Below are positions 1-8,461 of a stretch of 64,000 bases of DNA, piece by piece (within the stretch, counting starts at the first letter, position 1; each line of letters begins with the position of its first letter). The stretch is from Thermoplasmata archaeon (GTDB lineage: Archaea; Thermoplasmatota; Thermoplasmata; Lutacidiplasmatales; UBA184): positions 1 to 64,000 of the forward strand of contig DATKQS010000009.1 in the NCBI GenBank assembly GCA_035532555.1. Direction: 5' to 3'. The position numbers and the translations under genes were made by a program. The notes beneath the pieces are model-generated. The model was not told the origin of the DNA. It saw nothing but the letters and a program-made list of their open reading frames with translations, and did not search any database.

Positions 1-2
1 TG

Positions 3-566
3 TTCAGTGTCGATGAGAAGCCCCAGGTCCAAGCGCTGGAGCGCAAGCAAACAGTTCTACCGACGGGGCCCAAGTTCGTAGAGGGGCGCTCCCATCAGTA
101 CAAGCGGAACGGAACAATCGATCTGTTCGCCGCCCTCGAGATCCTCACGGGGGAAGTGGTAACGGAGTTCCACCACCGTCACCGGCATCAAGAGTTTCTG
201 GCATTCCTGAGCACCCTGGACCGAAGAGCCGCCCCCGAGTTCGAGGTGCACGTAATCCTCGATAACCTCAGCGCGCACATGACCGCCGAGGTGGATCGGT
301 GGCTGCGAGGTCACCCCCGATTCCACCTTCACTTCACGCCGACGCACTCGTCCTGGCTGAACGCTGTCGAGGGATGGTTTTCCAAGCTCACGAACAAGGG
401 CCTGAAGCGGGGGAGCTTCCGAAGTGTTCCCGAGCTTCAGAAGGCGATCCGGGGGTACGTGGAGAGCCACAACTCGGCGTCGATCCCGTTCGTGTGGACC
501 AAGTCCACCGATGAGATCCTACGCAAGATCTCCAAAATACGGCATCTGGCTGTTACAGCCCACTAG
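3..566 (+). CDS. IS630-type transposase, C-terminal part (5' end outside the window)
   Basis: This is the DDE-type transposase of an IS630/Tc1-like insertion sequence, which would cut and join DNA ends at TA targets. The reading frame is open from base 3, so the start lies upstream of the window. The visible 187 residues carry all three catalytic acidic positions: the first Asp in SVDEK (residue 4), the second in ILDNLSAH (about 87) and the Glu in NAVEGWF (about 123). The spacing between the last two is about 35, typical of the family. The C-terminal region after the Glu looks complete and ends in TAG. The gene ends only 10 bases before the stop of the oppositely oriented cupin gene, so the right end of the element must lie in or very near that gap. 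No terminal repeat can be defined because the other end is not in view. Confidence 0.85.
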   Translation, partial: FSVDEKPQVQALERKQTVLPTGPKFVEGRSHQYKRNGTIDLFAALEILTGEVVTEFHHRHRHQEFLAFLSTLDRRAAPEFEVHVILDNLSAHMTAEVDRWLRGHPRFHLHFTPTHSSWLNAVEGWFSKLTNKGLKRGSFRSVPELQKAIRGYVESHNSASIPFVWTKSTDEILRKISKIRHLAVTAH

Positions 567-576
567 GAGGCCCACT

Positions 577-993
577 TCACATGCCGGGAGGGCGCTCGAT
601 CAGGACCAGTTCGTGCTTAGCGAACAACGCACCAAGGCGAGCAGGATCGGGAACGACGCCGGGTTTGGAGAACATCCGGTCGAACTCAATGAAGAACTTC
701 TCCTGCAGGTCCGCCGGGTGGAAGACTATGAACGCCCGCCCCTGCGAATCGCCGACATTCTTGAGACCGTGAGCCCCTCGCGACGCGACGTGGTGCACGT
801 CGCCTGGACCCGCCCGGGCAGCCTCCTTTCCCTTGATGCCCTTGGAATAGAACTCAAACGTACCCTCCCGAATCATGATGGATTCCTGAGCGGGATGAGT
901 GTGGAGGAACTGCGGACCGCCTCCGGGCGGGAAGATGTGCTCCATGATCGAGTACGATCCACCGGTCTCGTCGCCGGCGACTCGTACATACAT
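577..993 (-). CDS. Small single-domain cupin protein
   Basis: A 138-residue protein with one cupin beta-barrel. The metal-binding signature is visible as HTHPAQE (residues 31-37), with a second motif around GDVHHVASRGAHG (64-75). Small cupins of this shape bind a metal ion or a small ligand, and the exact substrate cannot be read from the sequence. The start was set at the ATG at 993 because the upstream frame loses all protein-like character and GGAG sits just before the ATG. The 3' end lies against the IS630-type transposase fragment, so the C terminus could have been altered by the insertion, although the end of the domain looks intact. Confidence 0.7.
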   Translation of the reverse strand: MYVRVAGDETGGSYSIMEHIFPPGGGPQFLHTHPAQESIMIREGTFEFYSKGIKGKEAARAGPGDVHHVASRGAHGLKNVGDSQGRAFIVFHPADLQEKFFIEFDRMFSKPGVVPDPARLGALFAKHELVLIERPPGM

Positions 994-1154
994 GGTCACT
1001 CCCAGAACGGTCAGCGGACCGCGGCCAACGGGCGCGTGCGGGGACTTAGTACCGGTCGACACGAAACTGCGTACCCCCGGTTGGGAGTATAGACTTTCCG
1101 AAGCCCACGCGCCGGACCTCGGTCGGCCGCCCCGGCGCCGAGCCGTAGGCACCC

Positions 1155-1886
1155 CTAGTTCTTCGGGGCGTGGAACGATCCCGGGGCCTTCGCCTTGCGA
1201 GCAGCGTCCTCTTCGGCCACCCAACGGTTCGCCTGGACAATCCGACCGAGCTTCTCGACAAAGCCCTCGAGTTGATCGCCGCGAATGCCCACGACCATCT
1301 TGTCGAACCCGAGGTCGGTGTAGATCCGCGACCCGGTGCAGCCGAGGGAGATGGCGACCGGCGCTCCCGCGTTGAGTACCGGCATGATCGAGCACATCGG
1401 GCGACTGAGCATGGGCACCTGCTTCGCATCCGACCCCGACTCCGCCGCTTCGGCGACCAACATGGCTGCGGTGGGTGGAGCGAAGAGCAGCACACCCGTC
1501 GGAGGAAACGGAAGTGAGCCAAGGGGCCCGTAGGCAACGAAGTGAGGAGCCTCGGCGTTGTGCGGAACGCGGGCTTCCTCTCCCGGGTTCAGGTATCCTT
1601 CCTTTTGCATGGACCCGATCGTGCCCATGAGTCGGCTGCCCAGGTCTCCCTTGGGTGGTATCCCCAAGACGAACGCTCCGATCTCGCAATCCTCGTGTAG
1701 GGCTATCGGTGCCACGAACGCACGCTGGGTACCGTACGCAAAGAATGTGCAGACCGAAGGCACGCCGCCGGGGTGGATCGGCACTCCCTCCGGGGGCGCG
1801 TCCAGGTAGGAGATCTGCACTGGAGGTGTGTCCAGTTCTAGGTAGCGAGCAAGCTCATCGGCCATCGTCTGGAGTTCCTTCGTCAT
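1155..1886 (-). CDS. DUF169 family protein
   Basis: A 243-residue protein recognisable as DUF169, a family of unknown function common in archaea and anaerobic bacteria. The family hallmark is the C-terminal stretch GCTGSRIYTD (residues 182-191) followed by a segment about metal- or ligand-like acidic residues. Cysteines at about 46, 67 and 165 are also present. No signal peptide or membrane segment is seen, so it is cytoplasmic. The start is ATG at 1886, and an in-frame ATG four codons earlier (1898) is equally possible. It is transcribed in the same direction as the cupin, 161 bases upstream of it. Its function is unknown and I do not infer one from the neighbours. Confidence 0.75.
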   Translation of the reverse strand: MTKELQTMADELARYLELDTPPVQISYLDAPPEGVPIHPGGVPSVCTFFAYGTQRAFVAPIALHEDCEIGAFVLGIPPKGDLGSRLMGTIGSMQKEGYLNPGEEARVPHNAEAPHFVAYGPLGSLPFPPTGVLLFAPPTAAMLVAEAAESGSDAKQVPMLSRPMCSIMPVLNAGAPVAISLGCTGSRIYTDLGFDKMVVGIRGDQLEGFVEKLGRIVQANRWVAEEDAARKAKAPGSFHAPKN

Positions 1887-2056
1887 CGGGTGGACCATTC
1901 GCGACAGACGGTCGGGGGTCTTGAGCCTGCCCTCGCTCGCGGGCCCCGCGTGCTCGCTCGCGAATCCGGTTCTCGTCCTGAAGCCGTGCCGCTGCCTTCG
2001 AAGACCGCCTGGGCGCGGTAGGTAGGAGACATAACGGGGCATGCGTCGTCGAGCTC

Positions 2057-3199
2057 GTGGGGTACCGACCGAGGGAGTACGACCACATCGTGGTAGGCGC
2101 CGGAGCGCTGGGAACTTCCACGGCCTACCATCTCTCCGGCCATGCCGGACGAACGCTCGTTCTAGAGCGATTCTACGAGAATCACGCATTTGGATCGTCA
2201 CACGGTAGGACCCGGATCCTCCGTACGGCCTATGCCGAAGGGACCGCCTACGTGCCGCTCGTTCTCCGAGCCCGCCGTCTCTGGATGCGTCTCGGCCGAG
2301 ATACGGAGCAGGAGATCTTCCGCCCGACCGGTGTTCTCCTCGCGGCCCCTTCGAACTCGGCCGCTCTAGCGCGGGCCCGGGCTAGCGCCCGCCGCTACGG
2401 TCTTTCCAGCGAGTCGTTCGACCCGGAAGGCGCCCGGGAGCGGTTTCCGGCCTTCCAATTTGTCCGGGGGGACGCGGCGCTCTGGGATCCCGCCGGAGGA
2501 GTCCTCTTTCCCGAGCGGGCGATCCGCGCGTATCGTCGGCTCGCCCATGACCGGGGAGTCGCATTCCGGTGGAACTCCCCGGTCACCCGGTGGAGGCGGG
2601 CCTCGGGCGGGCGGATCCTCGTGAGCACCAAGACTCGGGAGTACCTCGCCCACTCCCTGGTCTTGACGGCGGGCGCTTGGCTTCCAACGTTGGTTCCCTC
2701 CCTCCACCTACCGTTAGAGGTGGAACAGCAGACCGTGTACTGGTTCCGAGCCTGGGATCAACGGGGTGCATCGTTTCGCGCCATGCCCGCGTTCGTCTGG
2801 TACAGCCCCGAGGGCGGCTACTACTACGGGACACCGAACGTGGGGGACGGAGTGAAGATCGGGGGCAACGTGGGACAGCGAGTTCGGGATCTCGATCGTC
2901 GTCCGCCTCCCTCCTTGCGGGAGCTGCGTTCGGTCCAGAGATTCCTAAGGAGTCGGCTTCCGGGTCTCGCTCCGGAACCCAGACGGGGGGCCCGTTGCCT
3001 GTATACGAACACCCCCGACAAGAACTTCATCGTGGACTTCCACCCCGGCGGCTCGAACGTCGTCATCGTGAGTGCCTGCTCCGGCCACGGGTTCAAGTTC
3101 GCGAGTGCGATGGGCGAGCTCATCGCGAACGGCGTGAGGCGGGGCTCACTTCCGCGTTTGCTCGCTCCGTTCGGGTTGCCGACCGTCCGCCGGGATTGA
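2057..3199 (+). CDS. Monomeric sarcosine oxidase / N-methyltryptophan oxidase-like flavoprotein
   Basis: A 380-residue FAD-dependent amine oxidase of the DAO superfamily. The N terminus carries the dinucleotide-binding loop VVGAGALG (12-19). The segment CLYTNTPDKNF begins with Cys314, which corresponds closely in place and context to the cysteine that binds FAD covalently in monomeric sarcosine oxidase. These enzymes oxidise secondary N-methyl amines such as sarcosine or N-methyl amino acids, giving formaldehyde or the demethylated amine and hydrogen peroxide. The actual substrate is not determinable here. The start is GTG at 2057. The length fits the family (about 380-390). It diverges from the DUF169 gene. 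Confidence 0.82.
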   Translation: MGYRPREYDHIVVGAGALGTSTAYHLSGHAGRTLVLERFYENHAFGSSHGRTRILRTAYAEGTAYVPLVLRARRLWMRLGRDTEQEIFRPTGVLLAAPSNSAALARARASARRYGLSSESFDPEGARERFPAFQFVRGDAALWDPAGGVLFPERAIRAYRRLAHDRGVAFRWNSPVTRWRRASGGRILVSTKTREYLAHSLVLTAGAWLPTLVPSLHLPLEVEQQTVYWFRAWDQRGASFRAMPAFVWYSPEGGYYYGTPNVGDGVKIGGNVGQRVRDLDRRPPPSLRELRSVQRFLRSRLPGLAPEPRRGARCLYTNTPDKNFIVDFHPGGSNVVIVSACSGHGFKFASAMGELIANGVRRGSLPRLLAPFGLPTVRRD

Positions 3200-3327
3200 G
3201 AAGGCCGGCTGGGTGGACCTGAAGCGCAGATCGAAGCCCCGTCGAGTTTGGCCCCGACCGCGGGTCAACTATGCTTGACGGAGCGATTAACGCGCCGCGA
3301 TGGAATCCGCCCTACGAGGTAGAGCTC

Positions 3328-3681
3328 ATGGGGCACATGCGGGAGAAGCTGAACGAATTCCAGTCGCTGGTCGCAACGTTGCAAAAGGAGTACCCCCAGG
3401 AGATCGAGGGGTTCCTGACCTTCATGAAGAAGGCGGAAGGGGGTCCGGCGCTCCCCGCGAAGCAGAAGGAGATCATCAGCGTCGCCCTCGGCGTCGCCGC
3501 GCAATGTGAGTGGTGTATCGCCTTCCACGTCTCCGCTGCGGTCTCGCTCGGAGCGACCCGGGGGGAGCTCATGGAGGCCGGGTTCGTCGCAGTGGTCATG
3601 CATGGGGGACCTGCCCTCACGTATCTGACGCCCTTGGTCGACGCCGTCAACGAATTCGCTCCGGTACGTCCCAAGGGGTGA
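3328..3681 (+). CDS. AhpD / carboxymuconolactone decarboxylase-like protein
   Basis: A helical protein of 117 residues with the redox motif CEWC at 60-63 followed by His67, the pattern found in AhpD-type alkylhydroperoxidases. In those proteins the two cysteines and the histidine carry out thiol-disulfide chemistry that reduces a peroxidase partner. Many homologs of this size are uncharacterised, so a general peroxide or redox role is the safe reading. The start at ATG 3328 is preferred because GAGGT lies seven bases upstream. An in-frame ATG at 3271 would add 19 residues of poor quality. It follows a flavin oxidase that should release peroxide, which is compatible with, but does not prove, a protective link. 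Confidence 0.75.
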   Translation: MGHMREKLNEFQSLVATLQKEYPQEIEGFLTFMKKAEGGPALPAKQKEIISVALGVAAQCEWCIAFHVSAAVSLGATRGELMEAGFVAVVMHGGPALTYLTPLVDAVNEFAPVRPKG

Positions 3682-3781
3682 GGGGAAGAAAGGGTCGATC
3701 GCCTCGTCGTTTTCGGCGAGGAAAACGGAGTCCTTTTCCACGTCCCCGCCTGCTGGGCCGGATACGCGAGGACCACGAACG

Positions 3782-4159
3782 ATGAGGATCGAGGGGATCT
3801 CTTGGGCGGGAGACAAGACACACTCCTTCGAGGGGCAGCGGCGATTCGTGGAGCAAATACTCGGTCTCTCGGTTGCCCACGAAGCCTCGGACTTTGTCGT
3901 GTTCAAGCTCCCGAACGGCGACACGTTCGAGATTTTCGGCCCTCGCGCCCCAACCCCACCGGAACAGTTCAGCCGAAACGAGATCGTAATCGGGTTTCGC
4001 GTGGACGATATCGACCAGGCGCGCGAAGAGCTCAGTTCGGCCGGTATCGAACTGCTAGGACCAATCCAGCAAGACCGCCCTGGTGGCCATGCCTGGCAAC
4101 ACTTCCGCGCGCCGGATGGGAAGGTCTACGAACTCTGTTACGACCCTCCACAGGGGTAG
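3782..4159 (+). CDS. VOC-superfamily (glyoxalase/dioxygenase fold) protein
   Basis: A 125-residue protein with the paired beta-alpha-beta-beta-beta units of the vicinal oxygen chelate fold. Candidate metal ligands are His14, Glu in DTFEIFG, the His in GGHAWQHF and Glu in KVYELCYD. Members bind a divalent metal and act on glyoxal adducts, aromatic diols or antibiotics, or have no known activity. The specific activity here is unknown. The start ATG at 3782 has an AT-rich element (GGATACG) about 29 bases upstream, which fits a leaderless transcript. It is in the same direction as the AhpD-like gene, 100 bases away. Confidence 0.78.
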   Translation: MRIEGISWAGDKTHSFEGQRRFVEQILGLSVAHEASDFVVFKLPNGDTFEIFGPRAPTPPEQFSRNEIVIGFRVDDIDQAREELSSAGIELLGPIQQDRPGGHAWQHFRAPDGKVYELCYDPPQG

Positions 4160-4253
4160 GGTCGAACATCGCTCTTCGCATTAGAGATCCGCCCCCGTTG
4201 GGGCCCACCCTCCCTCTACCGAGAGACGGGGCGGGCTTCTCACATGCGATCCG

Positions 4254-5483
4254 CTAGGATGGGCGGGCCGATGCTTCCGGTGCGCTAGATCCGCGGAGGT
4301 TCGCCCCACGCAGCTCGGGTAGAGGCCCGCTCTCCGGAGATCTCCCGAAGGCCGGGAGGAGTTGGACGGGAGATGGAACTTCGCTCGGTGGGTGATATTG
4401 CGAGGGAGGTCGTCCGCCGATCCGAACGACCTTCTCTGCCACCGTTGCACAGTAACCGCACTCCTCGCACGACCGCTGTTCGCACCCGGTTGCTGCGATC
4501 CGTCGGAGGAAGCCGGGGGGGAAGGCGTCGTTGTCGATGGTCACATCTTCGAACGCGGCGAACGCTTCGCGCAGTGGCTCGACTACGTCCGGAGCCACTC
4601 CGCGTTGGGAGAGTGTCGCGAGGGCCCGGGACGGTCCCTTGATCTGGACGGAGCTCAGGAGATCGAGGAGGTTCCCGTGGTACGTTCGATTGGTGTAGGC
4701 TCGAGCCGTGGTCGCGAGCCACTCGGTCGACCGATTCCGCCCGGAGATCTTGAAGCGATGGACACCGGCTTCCTCGTAGAACGCGAGATCCTCGGGGCGC
4801 ACCCAGATCGAAGAGATGAGTTTCGTGGGGTCGCGGACCACCTCGAGGCCGCATTGGAGGATCGGGAACTCGAACCAGATGCGATCCTCCCCCGGCTGCG
4901 AGCACAGCGAGCTCGTGTTCAGATGGTGGGCCCGGAACGGGCACTCTCGAATGCAGGTCTGGTTCGTAAGGATCTCGATGCGGGCACCCGTCCGGGCGAG
5001 TCCGCGGATGAGGGGGAAGTTTCGATCCTCCTCCTCAAGGATTACGGTGTCCGCGCCGAGCCGTAGGAAGTACTCGGCCTGGCTCACCGACCGAATGCGG
5101 GCGAAGGAGGAGACGGAAATGGGAACCTCGGGGTGGGCGCGATGGACCGCCTCGACGAGCGCAGGGATGGCGATCACGAATCCGTCGACCCCCAAGTCGA
5201 GGAACTCGGCGACCTCCTTCAGGAAGGCATCGAGGTAGCCCGATCGGTACTCCTTCAGCCCGAGATCGTTGCTGTTCAGGGTCGCGTAGAACTCGCGCCC
5301 TCCGCGATGGATGATCTGGAGGTGGCGGCGGAACCCTTCTCGATCGACCTCGGGAAGGATGTACGGGGGGCGCCCCGCTCCCGTCAGAGAGACGGGAAAG
5401 CCGCCGAAGAACGTCCGGACGGGCAACTCCGAGACCTGTTCCGGAAGGGCGTCGTCGAAATTGGTTGCCAGTACGAGCTCCAT
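4254..5483 (-). CDS. U32 peptidase-like Fe-S protein
   Basis: A 409-residue U32-family protein. Members with conserved cysteines (UbiU, UbiV, RlhA, TrhP) are thought to hold a 4Fe-4S cluster and take part in oxygen-independent hydroxylation of quinones or RNA bases, rather than proteolysis. The cysteines are visible: C177 and C181 in TCIRECPF, and C334, C339, C342 and C345 in GCEQRSCEECGYC. The TIM-barrel-like N terminus (FGGFPVSLTG, DGFVIAIPAL) fits. The last about 45 residues after the cysteine motif are Pro/Ser-rich and probably disordered. The start is ATG 5483, divergent from the chorismate mutase gene. Which U32 reaction it performs is not evident. Confidence 0.8.
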   Translation of the reverse strand: MELVLATNFDDALPEQVSELPVRTFFGGFPVSLTGAGRPPYILPEVDREGFRRHLQIIHRGGREFYATLNSNDLGLKEYRSGYLDAFLKEVAEFLDLGVDGFVIAIPALVEAVHRAHPEVPISVSSFARIRSVSQAEYFLRLGADTVILEEEDRNFPLIRGLARTGARIEILTNQTCIRECPFRAHHLNTSSLCSQPGEDRIWFEFPILQCGLEVVRDPTKLISSIWVRPEDLAFYEEAGVHRFKISGRNRSTEWLATTARAYTNRTYHGNLLDLLSSVQIKGPSRALATLSQRGVAPDVVEPLREAFAAFEDVTIDNDAFPPGFLRRIAATGCEQRSCEECGYCATVAEKVVRIGGRPPSQYHPPSEVPSPVQLLPAFGRSPESGPLPELRGANLRGSSAPEASARPS

Positions 5484-5506
5484 CGGCCCTCGGAAGCCCG
5501 CCTATC

Positions 5507-5974
5507 ATGTCAGCGTACCCCCGCACCGGTGCGGCAGAAGTGGCATCCACAGTCGCCGTTTGCTACTCTATCGTGACTCCGAACGACCGCGACCTCGATT
5601 CCTTAGATCGCATTCGTCAGCAGATCGAACGCATGGACCGTTCGATCGTCATGATGCTCGCCGCTCGTCTCGCCACCGCCCAGCGGGCACTTCGACTGCG
5701 GGCCGGACACGATCGGAGTATCACGGACCGCAAGCAGGAGCGCCGGGTCCTCGCCCGGAGCCGGATGTGGGCCCAGGATCTGGGTGTGCCGCCGGCGCTT
5801 GTCGAGGACCTGTTCCGCTCGCTCGTCGAGGAGGGAAAGGCGCGCTTCCAGTCGGCCACCGTCGTTCCGGAACCTCCTGTGGTCACGGTTCTCTTGGTCG
5901 ATCCGGCGCTGGCGCCGCACGACTTAGAGAGGCCGCCGGAAGTGCAGCTCGTCGCCGTACCGGAGTCCCGCTAG
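5507..5974 (+). CDS. Chorismate mutase, AroQ type
   Basis: A helical AroQ-fold chorismate mutase domain occupies roughly residues 30-110. The pattern LDRIRQQIERMDRSIVMML (helix 1), the Arg of AARLATAQ and ITDRKQERRVL match the family positions that bind chorismate and prephenate. The enzyme converts chorismate to prephenate for phenylalanine and tyrosine synthesis. The C-terminal about 40 residues lie beyond the domain and are unassigned. The start is uncertain: ATG 5507 is given, but GTG 5573, just before the domain, would give a minimal 133-residue enzyme. Its last 51 bases overlap the 3' end of the convergent HTH regulator gene. Confidence 0.75.
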   Translation: MSAYPRTGAAEVASTVAVCYSIVTPNDRDLDSLDRIRQQIERMDRSIVMMLAARLATAQRALRLRAGHDRSITDRKQERRVLARSRMWAQDLGVPPALVEDLFRSLVEEGKARFQSATVVPEPPVVTVLLVDPALAPHDLERPPEVQLVAVPESR

Positions 5975-6670
5975 CTTAGCGGTGGCCCGGCGGAGAAGCT
6001 CCAGCGTCGTGGAGCGGCTGGTCCCCAGCATGCGGGCCACGTCTCCGAGCGAACCCCGTCGTGGGTAGGCAAAGTATCCTAGGTCGTAGGCGATCCGTAG
6101 CGCGCGATCCTGCCGCAGCGTGAGGGTGGTCTTGGATCGGTACGGCCGCAACCGCACGATCGCCGGCGACGGGGCGCTTCCCCGAGGAAGGTCCCGGAGG
6201 AAGGCTTTGGTCCGCGCTCCTCGAGGGAGAACCACCCGCCACGGAGCACCCTCCTCCCGGGCCTGGAGAGGGCAGCTCACGCAGAGGCCTCCGGCCCGAT
6301 ACGTCGCCGTACACGCCGCCGGTGCCGGCTCGCTCACCCGTACCAGAACGCGCCTCGGTCCGAGCCGAGCGAGTGCGAGGTGCCGGAGGGGCAGCCGACG
6401 GCGGAGCGCGTGAAGGAGATGGTCCATCCGCTCCGGCTCGACGTCAATATCGAGCCAGCGAAGCAGGCGTCGTGGAGTCTGGTCGGTCAAGCGACAGGCG
6501 ATCAGGTGCGACTCGGCTCCCTCTCGTCGAAGGATCTCGGAAACGGAATGGTCCGTGTGCCGTCGATCGATCCGAATTTCGAGAAGGGAACCCCCGGGGG
6601 GGTCTACGTGCGTTCGTGTCGGGCGCCGTGCGCCTCGACCTGGATGGGATTGGATGCGGGCCTCGGGCAT
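5924..6670 (-). CDS. HTH-10 (bacterio-opsin activator type) transcription regulator
   Basis: A 248-residue archaeal regulator. The C-terminal domain shows the HTH-10/Bat signature: LTLRQDRALRIAYDLGYF, then YPRRGSLGDVARMLG and STTLELLRRA (about residues 180-235). That is the DNA-binding helix-turn-helix seen only in archaea. The N-terminal about 170 residues are a probable sensor region with three cysteines in CTATYRAGGLCVSCPL (about 118-133), a possible metal or redox site. The start is ATG 6670. It converges with, and overlaps by 51 bases, the chorismate mutase gene. Target genes cannot be inferred. Confidence 0.78.
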   Translation of the reverse strand: MPEARIQSHPGRGARRPTRTHVDPPGGSLLEIRIDRRHTDHSVSEILRREGAESHLIACRLTDQTPRRLLRWLDIDVEPERMDHLLHALRRRLPLRHLALARLGPRRVLVRVSEPAPAACTATYRAGGLCVSCPLQAREEGAPWRVVLPRGARTKAFLRDLPRGSAPSPAIVRLRPYRSKTTLTLRQDRALRIAYDLGYFAYPRRGSLGDVARMLGTSRSTTLELLRRATAKLAGLRYGDELHFRRPL

Positions 6671-7004
6671 GGTCTCGCCGTCACGCTAGGCCGCGGATAC
6701 GGTATGAACGTACCGTCGAGGCCGGTCATGGGGAATCACCTCCCTTGGCGCACGGCCGAAGAGGGCTCATTGAGCTGTGATCTGGGCGCGTCTCACCCGA
6801 GCGGAACCCACGCACGGATCGATACTAAGGCAGAGGCGTACCTCCTCCCGCTCCGGGCTTGAACGGGGGCCTTCCGACTCCACAGAAGTGACCCGAGCTA
6901 GGCCTTGTCATCGTGCTCGAGCCGTTTCCCCAGGCCCAGCACACCGTCCGACGTGTAGCAGATGCGGCGATGGAATTCGATCACCGCCGTGTTGTAGGCT
7001 CGAA
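6671..7004. other. Gap of about 330 bases with a possible truncated gene end
   Basis: No complete gene is supported here. On the minus strand, 6898-7004 reads as about 34 codons of protein-like character ending in TAG (AYNTAVIEFHRRICYTSD and onward), starting exactly where the left end of the ISH3-type element begins. This may be the 3' end of a gene cut by that insertion, but the protein family is not recognisable, and no matching 5' part could be identified on the far side of the element. The rest (6671-6897) should hold the promoter of the HTH-10 gene. Confidence 0.3.
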
Positions 7005-7019
7005 TCCAGTACTTGGCAA
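7005..7019 (+). repeat. Left terminal inverted repeat of the ISH3-type element
   Basis: TCCAGTACTTGGCAA, the exact reverse complement of 8422-8436. It lies 25 bases beyond the transposase stop. Confidence 0.9.
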
Positions 7020-7043
7020 TTGATTCACTGACGTAGGAGCCAC

Positions 7044-8291
7044 TCACGGGGGGCCCTCCTGCAGGGCTCTCAAGCGGTGAGGCAGCCGTCTTCGTCGGAC
7101 CACCTCGCGTGTCTCGCCCAGCCGGTAGCCGATGGCCCGAGCCAGGTGGTTGAGCAGATCCTCGAACCGTAACAACTCCTCGACGACCACGAACCCCTTG
7201 GGTCCTTGACGGCCCTCGCTCGTCCAGAGTAGCTTGAGGATCACCCATTCGTTGTGGAGCAACGCCGCTACGCCCATGTGCAGGAGGCGGAGCGCGGGGC
7301 GGCGGCTACTGGTCCGCGCCAGCGCCTGACCGATCATCCGGTACGAGGTCTCAATCCCGAACCTTCGTCGGTAGATCGTATCGGTACCGGCGAGGGGAAC
7401 ATCGCCCAACACTGCGAAGATGAGATACTGACAGCCGTGCTTGCCCCACTTCCGACCTCGCTGGTAACGGACGACCACGTGGATCGTGAGGGGGAGCGGC
7501 GCCGCCTCCCCCTTGGGATCACGCAGAGCGTGCTCGGTGACGTAGGCCTTGTTGCCCCTCTCCCACTTCTTCCGCTGCCGGGAGCCGAGGCGCAAGGGAA
7601 CGATGGCCGTGAGGCCTTTGGCCTTCAGCCAGGAGAGGACCTGAAAGGTGTAGAAGCCGCGGTCGAGCAGGACCCGACGGACCTCTCCTCCGGCCTGCTC
7701 GAAGTCGTAGAGGGCGGCCTGGACGACTCCGAGCATGCCGCCGTTGTGGTCCACGTAGCGAACGGAGGCGATGAAACGGAAGTCCGGGAGAAGCACGGAG
7801 AGGGTGGCGTAGCGATAGGCACGATGGGTTCCGCGCTCCTCCTTCGTCTTCACGTACTGGGGCCGACGGCGGTCGATGGGTCCCCCGTAGTACGGGCGAT
7901 CGTGCAAGTCGATCGCCACATCGACGGGGTGGCGCGGGAGATACGGCTGGATCTGACGACGGAGGGTGAGCGTCAGGGCACGCTGGACCTTCCGCCGTTC
8001 CAGGTGCTCGAGATGATGGCGAGCGGTCCGATCCGATACGCCTCGGCGGCACTGAACTCGGGCACGGGTGACCGAGATGCCTCGGGCAGCGGCTCGGAGG
8101 AGGAGGTCGACCGTCTGGCGAAGGGAGGGGAGGGGGGAAGCTCTGGGAGAGGGAGGCCACGAGCAAGGGGAGAGCCCAGCCGAGGGCCCGCCGACGGATC
8201 CCCCGGTCGGTGAGGGCGCGCGGTCTCCTTCGGCTCCGGAGGGGCGGTGAGTATTTCTCTCGGTGGCGAGCTCCCTTCGCTGCGGTCGCAA
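7044..8291 (-). CDS. ISH3-family transposase
   Basis: A DDE transposase of the ISH3 group. The three catalytic regions are visible: Asp in VAIDLHDRPYYGG, Asp in VLLDRGFYTF, and Glu in YRRRFGIETSYRM, the last being the YREK-like box of IS4-related enzymes. The central and C-terminal 340 residues are well formed, and the frame is open without breaks, so the enzyme may be active. The reading frame can start at TTG 8291, but the first about 55 residues are Pro/Ser-rich and the true start may be some 20-50 codons downstream. The usual length for the family is near 390 residues. Confidence 0.85.
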   Translation of the reverse strand: MRPQRRELATERNTHRPSGAEGDRAPSPTGGSVGGPSAGLSPCSWPPSPRASPLPSLRQTVDLLLRAAARGISVTRARVQCRRGVSDRTARHHLEHLERRKVQRALTLTLRRQIQPYLPRHPVDVAIDLHDRPYYGGPIDRRRPQYVKTKEERGTHRAYRYATLSVLLPDFRFIASVRYVDHNGGMLGVVQAALYDFEQAGGEVRRVLLDRGFYTFQVLSWLKAKGLTAIVPLRLGSRQRKKWERGNKAYVTEHALRDPKGEAAPLPLTIHVVVRYQRGRKWGKHGCQYLIFAVLGDVPLAGTDTIYRRRFGIETSYRMIGQALARTSSRRPALRLLHMGVAALLHNEWVILKLLWTSEGRQGPKGFVVVEELLRFEDLLNHLARAIGYRLGETREVVRRRRLPHRLRALQEGPP

Positions 8292-8421
8292 GACCGCCGC
8301 CGCGGCGTGTTGGCCTCACACCGATTCGTCCGCGGTGTTCCTCTCATCAACGCCCGTCTCCATCGGAAAGGGATGGAGCCCGGAGCCCCCGACGAATCAG
8401 CGGATCACGTCAGTCGGCCGG

Positions 8422-8436
8422 TTGCCAAGTACTGGA
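8422..8436 (-). repeat. Right terminal inverted repeat of the ISH3-type element
   Basis: Reverse complement of 7005-7019. It lies about 130 bases upstream of the annotated transposase start, leaving room for the element's promoter. Confidence 0.9.
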
Positions 8437-8461
8437 ATCTGCAGGTGGACCCATCGGAACA

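Larger units (their letters stand above)
7005..8436 (-). mobile_element. ISH3-type insertion sequence, complete
   Basis: The element is bounded by a perfect 15-base inverted repeat, TCCAGTACTTGGCAA, at 7005-7019 and its reverse complement at 8422-8436. Inward of it the match continues imperfectly, with a shared CACTGACGT/GACTGACGT core. The 1432-base length and the single transposase of ISH3/ISC1225 type fit the family, which is largely archaeal. I see no convincing short direct duplication of the target: the flanks are CTCGAA and ATCTGC. The duplication may therefore have been lost, or the ends may lie a base or two further out. Confidence 0.85.

Noticed and set aside
7254-8213. Plus-strand open frame of 319 codons
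   Set aside because: It lies wholly antisense to the ISH3-type transposase; the transposase motifs make the minus strand the coding one.
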